The notes beneath the pieces are model-generated. The model was given only the letters and a program-made list of their open reading frames with translations. It had not been told where the DNA came from and searched no databases. The position numbers were made by a program, and so were the translations under genes. From a virus, in the IMG/VR virus record IMGVR_UViG_3300045534_000075, positions 1-45,933 of that record: a stretch of DNA of 45,933 nucleotides. One strand, 5' to 3'. Below are positions 22,762 through 29,628 of this stretch, piece after piece (positions within the stretch are counted from its first letter, which is position 1; each line of letters opens with the position of its first letter).

Positions 22762-23411
22762 AAAAATTTATCTTAGGCGACTGCATGAACCCCGAATACG
22801 GGCTACCTTCCTATCCGGATAAGTTTTTTGATTTGGCGGTGGTTGATCCGCCGTATGGGATAGGTTTTGACGGACAAAGACAATCCACATCTAAGCACGG
22901 AGGGCGGCGATATATTGAGTTTAAGGGATGGGATAACAAAAGGCCGGGAATTGACTATTTTCAAGAGTTAAGGCGCGTTTCAAAAAATCAAATAATATGG
23001 GGCGCTAATTTTTTTACGGAATACCTATCGCCTTCGATGGGCTGGATTTTTTGGGACAAAGGCCAGAGGATATGTAATTCTGATGGAGAACTTGCATATA
23101 CTTCTTTTAACAGGGCTTTACGTGTTGCGGAATTAAACCGTGTTTATATTCAAGATAACGGCGGCGGCTTTCACCCAACCCAAAAGCCAGTAAGACTCTA
23201 CCGTTGGCTGCTCGAAAATTACGCCAAACCCGGCGACCTTATTCTTGATACACACGTTGGCAGCGCATCCAGTTTGATTGCCTGCGAATCTTTGGGCTTC
23301 AATTATGTGGGTTTTGAGATTGACGCGGATTATTACGAGGCTGCAAAGAAGCGGATGGAAAAGGGAATACAGTCTAATTTATTTGCACACGGAACCCCGA
23401 CTAATCCATGA
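22758..23411 (+). CDS. DNA N6-adenine methyltransferase-like protein
   Basis: The 217-residue enzyme has motif IV DPPYG (30-34), the HPTQKP motif (139-144) and the SAM-binding motif DTHVGSAS (164-171), the usual layout of small phage adenine/N4 methylases. It starts at ATG 22758 overlapping the kinase stop; a GTG at 22752 is also in frame. Codon use is more A/T-rich than in the neighbours, suggesting recent acquisition. It is the second methyltransferase of this genome. Its recognition site is unknown. Confidence 0.92.
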   Translation: MKKFILGDCMNPEYGLPSYPDKFFDLAVVDPPYGIGFDGQRQSTSKHGGRRYIEFKGWDNKRPGIDYFQELRRVSKNQIIWGANFFTEYLSPSMGWIFWDKGQRICNSDGELAYTSFNRALRVAELNRVYIQDNGGGFHPTQKPVRLYRWLLENYAKPGDLILDTHVGSASSLIACESLGFNYVGFEIDADYYEAAKKRMEKGIQSNLFAHGTPTNP

Positions 23412-23809
23412 CCGAATCAAACCTCCTACGCCAAATCCTGCTCACTATCTCCAAACGCCTACCCAACGTCCGCCTGTTCCGTAACAACGTCGGCGTAGGG
23501 TGGGCGGGCAAATTGGTTAATATTTCCGCTTTGAATGTTACCGCAATTCAGAACGCGCGACCTTTACGCGCCGGACTTTGCGAGGGTTCCAGCGATCTGA
23601 TCGGGTGGACGTCCATAGAGATTACGCCGGAAATGTTAGGGCGAAAGGTGGCGGTTTTTACGGCGGTAGAGGTAAAGAAGCCGGGCGGTAAGGCGACGGC
23701 TGAACAGTTGAATTTTTTGCAGCGGGTTAAGGACGCCGGGGGGATTGCGGTTTTGGGGTTTGATGAAGAGCAGACGGTGGGGGATATTCGGCGGATGGGT
23801 GGGGGGTAA
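23408..23809 (+). CDS. VRR-NUC domain nuclease
   Basis: The 133-residue protein matches stand-alone VRR-NUC proteins of phages: FRNNVGVGWAG near the N terminus, CEGSSDLIGW, and the AVEVKKPGGKATAEQLNFLQRV active-site block (the E-x-K of the PD-(D/E)XK fold). Such enzymes are predicted to cut branched DNA such as Holliday junctions and to act in replication or packaging. It overlaps the methyltransferase by 4 bases. Confidence 0.92.
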   Translation: MTESNLLRQILLTISKRLPNVRLFRNNVGVGWAGKLVNISALNVTAIQNARPLRAGLCEGSSDLIGWTSIEITPEMLGRKVAVFTAVEVKKPGGKATAEQLNFLQRVKDAGGIAVLGFDEEQTVGDIRRMGGG

Positions 23810-23838
23810 TTTTTTCAAACACACTAATTTTTTTTACC

Positions 23839-26490
23839 ATGAAACAGGACATTACAACCCTGAAACAACGCGTTAACATCGTGGACGTAATCGAAAAACG
23901 CGTCACGCTCAAAAAGAAAGCCGGGGAATACGTTGGGTTATGTCCGTTTCACGCGGACACGAAAGCGTCCTTGCAGGTCAATGAGAAAAAACAGGTATTT
24001 GCGTGCTTTGCGTGCGGGAAATCCGGCGACGTGCTGGACTTCCTGGTGGAGATGGGGGCGACGTTCCAGGAGGCGGTCGCGGAAATTTCCGGCGGTGAAA
24101 TGAATTTGCACATGCCGGAAAAACGCACGATTGAGAAACGTACGCAGGCGGTCGCATGGACGCAAATTTCACCGGCACCGGCGCCGGGGCAAATAGTCCA
24201 TTATCGGCACGGCGCGCCGGTCGGCGTCTGGCAATACACGCAGGCGGACGGGGCGTTAATCGGGCTGATATGCCGGTTCGATACGCCGGACGGCAAACAG
24301 GTATTGCCGTACACATACCGGACGGACGGCACGCGTAAGGAATGGCGCTGGCAGGGGTTCGAAATCCCGCGTCCGGTGTTTAATCTGCATCGTTTGGCGC
24401 AACGGACGGAGGCGACGGTGTTAGTTGTGGAGGGCGAAAAGGCGGCCACGGCGGCGTCTGTATTGTTGCCGCATGTTGTTGTGACGTGCTGGCAGGGCGG
24501 CGCAAAGGCAATCAAGAACACCGATTGGACGCCGTTATACGGGCGGAAGGTTGTGCTTTGGCCGGATAATGACGCGCCGGGGACGGCTGCAATGCTGGAG
24601 ATAGCCGGCCTGTTGAAGCATCATTGCGAGGTAGTGAAATGGATACCATGCCCGCAAAACGCGCCGGAAAAATGGGACGTGGCTGACGCTACCTGGACGC
24701 CGGATGAAGCGCTGGCATATGTCCGGGCGAATATTACAACGCCGCCGGATGGTGGGGCGGCTGATCGGGCGGAACGGGTGGAGGCGGAATATTACCCGCC
24801 CGAACCCGTCGCCCAGGAACCCGGCGCGCCTGTAAATTTCGAATATAACCCGCCGCCGCCTGACTTTGGGGCGGACGCGCCCGAAATTCGAGAAGAGCCG
24901 TTTAAGGTGTTGGGGTTCTTCAAACAGGAAGACCAAACCGTTTACGCGTTTTTTTCGGAGTTGCAGCACCAGGTGCACATTTTTAAGCCGTCAAGTTTGA
25001 CGGCGGCAAACCTGCTATTACTTGCGCCGCTGGATTTTTGGCAGACGTTTTTCCCAAAACCAAAATCAAAATCTTTCGACGTGGAAACGGCCATGAACTG
25101 GTTAATGCGCTGCGGGGATTCGGCGGGCATATATTCGCCGACAAACACGCGGGGTAGAGGTGCTTGGATGGACGCCGGGCGGGTGGTAATTCACCACGGG
25201 GACGGGCTGGTGGTGGACGGCGCGCCGGTGAAGTTGGGCGGGATAGAAACGCGGTACATGTACGAGGCTTCCGCGCCGCTGTCGTTTCCGGTTGAGAATC
25301 CTTTGCAAAACAGAGAGGCGAACAGGTTAATGGAGGTGATGGGGCTGATAAATTGGGAGCGGCCGGTGAACGCGCATCTTTTGGCAGGATGGTGCGTGAT
25401 TGCCCCGATATGCGGTGCGCTTCGATGGAGGCCGCACGTTTGGATCACGGGCGCGGCGGGTACGGGTAAGTCGTGGGTATTCAATTCGATTGTCCGGCGT
25501 TTGTTGGGGCGCAACGTGTTAGCTGTGCAATCGGAAACATCCGAGGCGGGAATCCGGCAAACGATCCGAAACGACGCGCTTCCGATTGTTTTTGACGAAG
25601 CCGAGGGCGAAGATAAGCGCGCGCGCGAACGCATGGAATCGGTACTATCTCTTATGCGGGCTTCGTCTGCCGAAGACGGCGGCGTTATGCTGAAAGGTAG
25701 CGCGGGCGGGCGTGCGCAAACGTACCAGATACGATCGTGCTTTGCGTTCGCGTCTATCGGGGTGCAGATTACGCATCAATCCGACCGGGGGCGCGTAACC
25801 ATCCTGGCACTCACAAAACCCGCTGAAGCGACGCGAGCGGAACGTTGGGAACGGTTGAAAATCCTGCACAGGCAGGTGATTACGCCGGATTTTGTGAAGC
25901 GCTTGCAGGCGCGCACGGTGTCTTTGATGCCCGTGATTTTGGCGAACGCGGATACGTTTGCCGAAGCCGTCGCGTTTGAACTTGGAGAGCAGCGCGCCGG
26001 GGATCAATTAGGGGCGCTGCTGGCAGGGGCTTATAGTCTGTATTCGGGCAACCGGATAACTTTCGATGAGGCTGTGCGGTGGGTGAAAAATCAGAATTGG
26101 GAAGAGGAACGCAGCCTGGATACGTCGCGGGATGAACTGGTTTTGCTGTCGCGGATAATGGACATTGTTTTGCGGGTGGACGCGGTAAACCTTGACCGGA
26201 CGGTCGGGGAACTGCTAATAATTGCGACGTGTGAGGTGTTTGATGAGACGATTAGTAGCAAGGTTGCCCTGGACAGGCTTATGCGCATCGGAATTAAGGC
26301 GGAAAACGATCATTTCCTAATTTCGCAGTCGCACACGGCTATCCTGAAAGCCGTCGAAAATACGGCGTGGGCAAAATCAATCGGCCGGACGCTGTTACGG
26401 ATCGAAGGGGCGCAAGCGGTGGGTTCCTGCAGGTTCGGGCCGGGGCATACATCGCGGGCGGTGCGGTTGCCTGTTGCCCTGCTGAAATGA
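23839..26490 (+). CDS. DNA primase-helicase
   Basis: The 883-residue protein joins three parts. Residues 30-70 form a CHC2 zinc finger (Cys 35, His 38, Cys 56, Cys 59). Residues about 190-250 form a Toprim domain (VVEGEK, then WPDNDAPG). Residues about 495-880 form an ATPase region with Walker A GAAGTGKS (538-545) and Walker B VFDEAE (584-589), like phage DUF927/primase-associated helicases. A proline-rich linker (about 300-345) separates the halves. It primes and unwinds DNA at the phage origin. No polymerase gene is seen, so it probably recruits the host replicase. The leader AATTTTTTTTACC matches that of the gene at 16484. Confidence 0.93.
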   Translation: MKQDITTLKQRVNIVDVIEKRVTLKKKAGEYVGLCPFHADTKASLQVNEKKQVFACFACGKSGDVLDFLVEMGATFQEAVAEISGGEMNLHMPEKRTIEKRTQAVAWTQISPAPAPGQIVHYRHGAPVGVWQYTQADGALIGLICRFDTPDGKQVLPYTYRTDGTRKEWRWQGFEIPRPVFNLHRLAQRTEATVLVVEGEKAATAASVLLPHVVVTCWQGGAKAIKNTDWTPLYGRKVVLWPDNDAPGTAAMLEIAGLLKHHCEVVKWIPCPQNAPEKWDVADATWTPDEALAYVRANITTPPDGGAADRAERVEAEYYPPEPVAQEPGAPVNFEYNPPPPDFGADAPEIREEPFKVLGFFKQEDQTVYAFFSELQHQVHIFKPSSLTAANLLLLAPLDFWQTFFPKPKSKSFDVETAMNWLMRCGDSAGIYSPTNTRGRGAWMDAGRVVIHHGDGLVVDGAPVKLGGIETRYMYEASAPLSFPVENPLQNREANRLMEVMGLINWERPVNAHLLAGWCVIAPICGALRWRPHVWITGAAGTGKSWVFNSIVRRLLGRNVLAVQSETSEAGIRQTIRNDALPIVFDEAEGEDKRARERMESVLSLMRASSAEDGGVMLKGSAGGRAQTYQIRSCFAFASIGVQITHQSDRGRVTILALTKPAEATRAERWERLKILHRQVITPDFVKRLQARTVSLMPVILANADTFAEAVAFELGEQRAGDQLGALLAGAYSLYSGNRITFDEAVRWVKNQNWEEERSLDTSRDELVLLSRIMDIVLRVDAVNLDRTVGELLIIATCEVFDETISSKVALDRLMRIGIKAENDHFLISQSHTAILKAVENTAWAKSIGRTLLRIEGAQAVGSCRFGPGHTSRAVRLPVALLK

Positions 26491-26491
26491 G

Positions 26492-26523
26492 AAACGCCGG
26501 CTTTTGTGGCCGGCGTTTTTTTT
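26492..26523. terminator. Rho-independent terminator after the primase gene
   Basis: A 10-bp stem (AAACGCCGGC/GCCGGCGTTT) with a 7-base loop is followed by T's to 26523. It ends the early + strand operon directly after the primase stop. The A/T symmetry lets it also end the converging - strand gene at 26522. Confidence 0.9.
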
Positions 26524-26668
26524 ATTGTTCGAAGTATAACCGCAGGGCTTCCGTGATTATTTTGGAGCGGTTGCGCTGGGTTTTCGCGTGATGTTCGGGC
26601 GTTAGGGTAATTGCTACCTTGACGCGTTTTTCGGAGGCGGGGATGGTGGGGCGGCCTTTTTTGTTCAT
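26522..26668 (-). CDS. Ribbon-helix-helix DNA-binding protein
   Basis: The 48-residue ORF has the Arc/CopG layout: basic N terminus (NKKGRPTIP), a beta strand KRVKVAITLTP, then helices ending in RSKIITEALRLYFEQ. Such dimers repress transcription by inserting a beta sheet into DNA. It is the last gene of a three-gene - strand set whose promoter faces the lysis cassette, so it could control that region. It was too short to be listed among larger ORFs and rests on the motif alone. Confidence 0.8.
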   Translation of the reverse strand: MNKKGRPTIPASEKRVKVAITLTPEHHAKTQRNRSKIITEALRLYFEQ

Positions 26669-26669
26669 G

Positions 26670-26894
26670 TTACCCGAATTTAATATGACAATCCCCGCCT
26701 AAAGCGGCGGATATTTTTTCCCTATTTGCAGCGTAATCTTCAGGAGCGCAGGTAAGAATTAGGTTCATTCGCGCCTCTTTTTTGGAAATTGCAGCAACAT
26801 CGGGAGGTAATACAAAGATTCCGTTTGTTTCAACTGCATCTGGAAATTTCAAAACATCTGGCACGTCTGCGTGCACTACAAAATTGTAAGTCAT
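26670..26894 (-). CDS. Small hypothetical protein
   Basis: The 74-residue acidic soluble protein (MTYNFVVHADVPDVLKFPDAVETNGIFVLPP) has no recognised motif. It lies 1 base before the ribbon-helix-helix gene, in the same - strand unit, and follows an A/T-rich leader with a T-run before the ATG, as other genes here do. Confidence 0.7.
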   Translation of the reverse strand: MTYNFVVHADVPDVLKFPDAVETNGIFVLPPDVAAISKKEARMNLILTCAPEDYAANREKISAALGGDCHIKFG

Positions 26895-26923
26895 AGTAAT
26901 AAAATTTAAAAAAGTTTGGTATT

Positions 26924-26950
26924 CCCCCGCCGTTTAGCGCCGGGCGGGGG
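26924..26950. other. GC hairpin between two minus-strand genes
   Basis: Perfect 8-base arms CCCCCGCC and GGCGGGGG enclose 11 bases. On the - strand it follows the gene at 26966-27205 and is followed by AATACC, then a T-run further on, so it may be a partial terminator lowering expression of the two downstream genes. Confidence 0.6.
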
Positions 26951-26965
26951 TTGCGGCGTGGGTTT

Positions 26966-27205
26966 TTAGCGCAGCATTTCGGCTGCGTATTCAATCTCTT
27001 CGTTACTCAATCGAAGCGCTAACAGTTCGGCCTGCTGGTCAATGTCAAGGCGCTCGTTATTTTCATTCCATTGTTGGCGGTGCGTCACCGCGTTTGCGAT
27101 CGTTCCGGCAGTTCCCGTGTTGGTTCTGCGGATGCGCATTTCGACGGCGCCTGCTTGTTGCGCCTCAATTATGAGATTTTTTGCGATTGATTGTGCGTTT
27201 GTCAT
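26966..27205 (-). CDS. Small hypothetical protein
   Basis: The 79-residue helical protein is first in the - strand unit (QSIAKNLIIEAQQAGAVEMRIRRTN; C-terminal DQQAELLALRLSNEEIEYAAEMLR). It has no known motif. A good promoter (27248-27278) and an A/T-rich leader lie upstream. Confidence 0.7.
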   Translation of the reverse strand: MTNAQSIAKNLIIEAQQAGAVEMRIRRTNTGTAGTIANAVTHRQQWNENNERLDIDQQAELLALRLSNEEIEYAAEMLR

Positions 27206-27247
27206 GGCTGAAAATTTTTAAGTGTGTGTGTGTTGCTTTTGATAGTA

Positions 27248-27278
27248 CAAAGATACGACGGGTTTTCTATTTTGTCAA
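27248..27278 (-). promoter_or_regulatory. Promoter of the minus-strand regulatory unit
   Basis: On the - strand, TTGACA (27278-27273) and TATCTTTG (27255-27248) are separated by 17 bases. This combines a sigma70-like upstream hexamer with the Bacteroidota -7 element. It lies 42 bases before the start at 27205. Confidence 0.7.
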
Positions 27279-27308
27279 TACTTTTAATAAACTTTTTTTC
27301 AAAAAATA

Positions 27309-27338
27309 TAACGAACGTCGAATCCGTTTAACGAACGT
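27309..27338. repeat. Direct repeat TAACGAACGT x2, operator-like
   Basis: TAACGAACGT occurs at 27309-27318 and 27329-27338, exactly 20 bases apart (two helical turns). The pair lies between the - strand promoter and the lysis cassette. It is a good candidate operator for one of the small DNA-binding proteins, for example the ribbon-helix-helix protein encoded nearby. Confidence 0.6.
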
Positions 27339-27400
27339 AAAATATTAACCGTTTCAAATACCCAAAAAACCCGAACTTTGCGGCGTGTGTTTGGTGTTTG

Positions 27401-27431
27401 CCCCGCGTTCGGGTTCGGACGCGGGGTTTTT
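27401..27431 (+). terminator. Leader terminator upstream of the lysis cassette
   Basis: An 8-bp stem CCCCGCGT/ACGCGGGG with a 10-base loop is followed by TTTTT and ends 8 bases before the first lysis gene. No + strand gene lies upstream until the primase terminator, so it would stop transcripts entering the cassette. A promoter-like GAACTTTG lies at 27373-27380, before it. This looks like an attenuator. Confidence 0.75.
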
Positions 27432-27439
27432 CAAAGAAA

Positions 27440-27649
27440 ATGGAAACAATCGCAGAAAAAAATTTCACGCTTAACTTGCGGGAGTTCGTGTACGCACTTA
27501 CTCTCGCTGTTGCTCTTTTGGGTCAATGGTATAGCAATAAGGCCGCGCTAAACGAGGCGTTTTTGAACTTAAAGGCGGAACAATCCCTGTTGCGTTTGGA
27601 GGTAACGGTATTAAAGGCGCAAATTGAAGAACTAAAACGCGCCAAATAG
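27440..27649 (+). CDS. Holin-like small membrane protein
   Basis: The 69-residue protein has one hydrophobic segment (about residues 13-29, VYALTLAVALLGQWYSN) followed by a charged coiled coil (LNLKAEQSLLRLEVTVLKAQIEELKRAK). This shape fits a small holin or a membrane partner. The ATG at 27440 follows the leader terminator; the frame opens earlier only at a TTG inside that leader. It is first in a three-gene set with spanin- and endolysin-like genes. Confidence 0.65.
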   Translation: METIAEKNFTLNLREFVYALTLAVALLGQWYSNKAALNEAFLNLKAEQSLLRLEVTVLKAQIEELKRAK

Positions 27650-27662
27650 GCGCTACAAACGT

Positions 27663-28190
27663 ATGGAGATCAACTACACGACGCCGGTTATTTTTGCGCT
27701 TGCTTTCGGGCTACACGGCTGTTTTTTGCAAAAGAAAATCGCAGAAGACATGCAGGCGCATTCGGTATTGGTTGACAGTATTCTGTCGGACTTTGAGGCG
27801 GCAAAAATTGCTGTTGAATTGCCGGATGTGTTGGATCGGGTGGCGGGCGAATACCGGGCAACGGCGGGGGAATACGGGACGGCGGGAGATACGGCGGCTA
27901 TAAATACCCTGCTGGCATCCTTTGCCCTGTCTGAAATCCAGGGCGCAAAAGAGATTGATACAGGCCGGCAAATTATCCGAATCCGGGCGAAGGAGCGGGA
28001 CGGGCGGACGGTGATAGACCTGGAGGCGTTCGCGAAACCGTCGGGAACTTCGCAGGCGGCATCCATCCGCAAACCCGCTAATTTTGCCCCACAATCAAAC
28101 GAAACCAAAACACCCCTACAAATACTACTGCTTATAATTGCGGCGCTTGGGGCGGCTGCTAAGGCGCTGGAAACGTGGCTAAATAAATAA
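27663..28190 (+). CDS. Possible unimolecular spanin-like membrane protein
   Basis: The 175-residue protein has a hydrophobic N terminus ending in LHGC (residues 17-20), a possible lipobox, a charged mostly helical/beta middle, and a C-terminal membrane segment (LQILLLIIAALGAAAKAL, about 152-169) before a short tail. N-terminal lipidation plus a C-terminal span is the architecture of single-protein spanins (T1 gp11 type), which join the two membranes in the last lysis step. The n-region lacks the usual Lys/Arg, so lipidation is uncertain. It lies between holin- and endolysin-like genes. Confidence 0.55.
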   Translation: MEINYTTPVIFALAFGLHGCFLQKKIAEDMQAHSVLVDSILSDFEAAKIAVELPDVLDRVAGEYRATAGEYGTAGDTAAINTLLASFALSEIQGAKEIDTGRQIIRIRAKERDGRTVIDLEAFAKPSGTSQAASIRKPANFAPQSNETKTPLQILLLIIAALGAAAKALETWLNK

Positions 28191-28192
28191 AC

Positions 28193-28897
28193 ATGGCAAA
28201 ACAAACGCACAAAATCTTTGAGCGATTCCAGGGCGGTAGCGCCGGGGCAACGCCGAACGCCGGGGCAACCTTCGCGGATCGGATTATCCGGCAAATGCAA
28301 TCCAAAAAATACCATATCGCCCGCAATCCGGGGGAGGTTAATATCGTGTACCTGGAGGGCGCGGACGCGGACGGCAAACCAAACGCCGACGCGGCCGACG
28401 GCTGGAACGATCGGCGTATCGTGATCGTATTCCAGGGTGGCGCGCCCGTAATCATTCACAACGCGCAGGCAACAACGGAGCCGGGCGTGTTGGCCACAAA
28501 CAGCGAAGGGGCGCGCCGTCGGGGAGGTGTTGCGCGGGTGCAGTTCGGGCAGTTTGCCGTTTGGCAGGTCGGGTACCACAATGAACGGCGCAACGGGCGA
28601 TTGCATCCGGCTTTAGTGCAACGCCGGCCGCTAAAAGTCCACCGCGACGCAAACAGGGACGGGAAACGCACGGGCGACGCGCTGGATTTTGCGTTCGGAA
28701 TCAATCAGCACAGCACGCGCCCGAATGTGTTACCGGCGCGGGTGGATAATTGGTCGGAGGGGTGTTTAGTTGGCCGGTCGTGGATTGAACACGAACAATT
28801 TATGGCGCTGGTAAAAGCCGACCCGCGATTTAAGGCGGATGCGGGGTATTTTTTTCATACGGCTATCATTCCGGCAAAGGAGGTTTGGAGCGTCTGA
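28193..28897 (+). CDS. L,D-transpeptidase-like protein, probable endolysin
   Basis: The 234-residue protein lacks a signal peptide. Its middle has conserved-looking segments (TTEPGVLATNSEGARRRGGVA; GQFAVWQVGYHN; HPALVQRRPLKVHRD) and an acidic DANRDGKRTGD loop like a calcium site. It ends with INQHS (His 173) and WSEGCLVG (Ser 188, Cys 191), resembling the His/Ser-x-Gly-Cys active site of YkuD-type L,D-transpeptidases and related peptidases. In a lysis cassette this suggests peptidoglycan cleavage. The family is inferred from the motif only. Confidence 0.65.
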   Translation: MAKQTHKIFERFQGGSAGATPNAGATFADRIIRQMQSKKYHIARNPGEVNIVYLEGADADGKPNADAADGWNDRRIVIVFQGGAPVIIHNAQATTEPGVLATNSEGARRRGGVARVQFGQFAVWQVGYHNERRNGRLHPALVQRRPLKVHRDANRDGKRTGDALDFAFGINQHSTRPNVLPARVDNWSEGCLVGRSWIEHEQFMALVKADPRFKADAGYFFHTAIIPAKEVWSV

Positions 28898-29025
28898 CTG
28901 ATCGGCGGGGCGGGTAATCGGAGCCGCCAAAAAAAAATTCTTCCTGCTGTTACCGAATCCAGGCGCAAAATCGGCGCTTACGGTGATCGGATTTTCGGAA
29001 ACGTTGAAAAATGTAAACCGAAATT

Positions 29026-29058
29026 TAGCCTCGCTTTTCGGAGCGGGGCTATTTTTTT
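29026..29058 (+). terminator. Rho-independent terminator after the lysis cassette
   Basis: A 9-bp stem (TAGCCTCGC/GCGGGGCTA, one T-G wobble) with an 8-base loop is followed by seven T's. It lies 128 bases after the endolysin-like stop and closes the lysis operon. Confidence 0.88.
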
Positions 29059-29140
29059 ACCCTTTTTTGGGTAGAAAAGTGTAAACAGGATTTTTGCGGT
29101 TTACGTTTTTTCGGCGTTTTTTCTACCCTAATTTGGGTAG
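29058..29140. repeat. Two copies of the palindrome TACCC-N6-GGGTA
   Basis: TACCC-N6-GGGTA lies at 29058-29073 and again, extended to CTACCC-N6-GGGTAG, at 29123-29140. Each is a dyad fit for a dimeric protein. They sit at the left edge of the GTTTACAC array. A related AACCCAAAAGGGGTAA lies at 29603-29618 next to the late promoter. Confidence 0.7.
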
Positions 29141-29591
29141 ATATATTACGTTTTGTTGTCATATTACGACTATTTTAGCGCGTATCTTGTTTATTTACAG
29201 CGTTTTACAACGAAAAAACGGCGTTTTTTGGCTTCGTTTACACTTAAAACGATGTTAATCAATAAGATACACTTTAAAAAAACGCTTTCGTTTACACTCG
29301 TTTACACCTAAAGCGCTGAGTATCAATTGTAAACGGTGTAAACAGGAAAAATAGATATATACACATACATACATACACATACATACATACATATAAATAC
29401 AGGCATAGAGTTATACATGGGGATATATTTCTTATTATTTCTGTTTACAAATAGATATATATATAATAAGAGATTGAAAGTCAGCAAGTTAAGTGTAAAC
29501 GAGAGTCTGTTTACACTCGTTTACACCTTTTGTTAAGTATTTGATTTATAGGGCTTTAAGTGTAAACAAGATTTTTTAGACTTGTTTACAC
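29079..29591. repeat. Iteron-like array of GTTTACAC (10 exact copies)
   Basis: GTTTACAC occurs at 29236, 29290, 29300, 29509, 29519 and 29584, and its complement GTGTAAAC at 29079, 29336, 29493 and 29560. Looser copies lie at 29012, 29327 and 29443. The 20-mer GTTTACACTCGTTTACACCT is present twice (29290-29309, 29509-29528). Two inverted pairs make long palindromes: 9-base arms around 29500/29509 and 11-base arms at 29560-29570/29581-29591. The region is AT-rich and non-coding. It could be a replication origin or an activator/repressor array for late transcription. Confidence 0.85.
29361..29394. repeat. CATA microsatellite
   Basis: A run of ACAT/ACATAC units about 34 bases long lies inside the GTTTACAC array. 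It is flanked by two copies of AAATAGATATATA (29348, 29449). The run is easily melted or bent and may serve as an unwinding element if the array is an origin. Confidence 0.7.
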
Positions 29592-29615
29592 CTGCCTGAA
29601 TTAACCCAAAAGGGG

Positions 29616-29623
29616 TAATTTTG
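29616..29623 (+). promoter_or_regulatory. -7 element of the first late promoter
   Basis: TAATTTTG lies 5 bases before the ATG at 29629. No TTTG stands at the -33 position; instead a GTTTACAC copy (29584-29591) abuts it. This suggests an activator-dependent promoter with an almost leaderless mRNA. Confidence 0.6.
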
Positions 29624-29628
29624 CGGGC

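Noticed and set aside
27674-28606. Minus-strand ORF of 310 codons opposite the lysis genes
   Set aside because: It overlaps two coherent + strand genes and has no promoter or recognisable domain.
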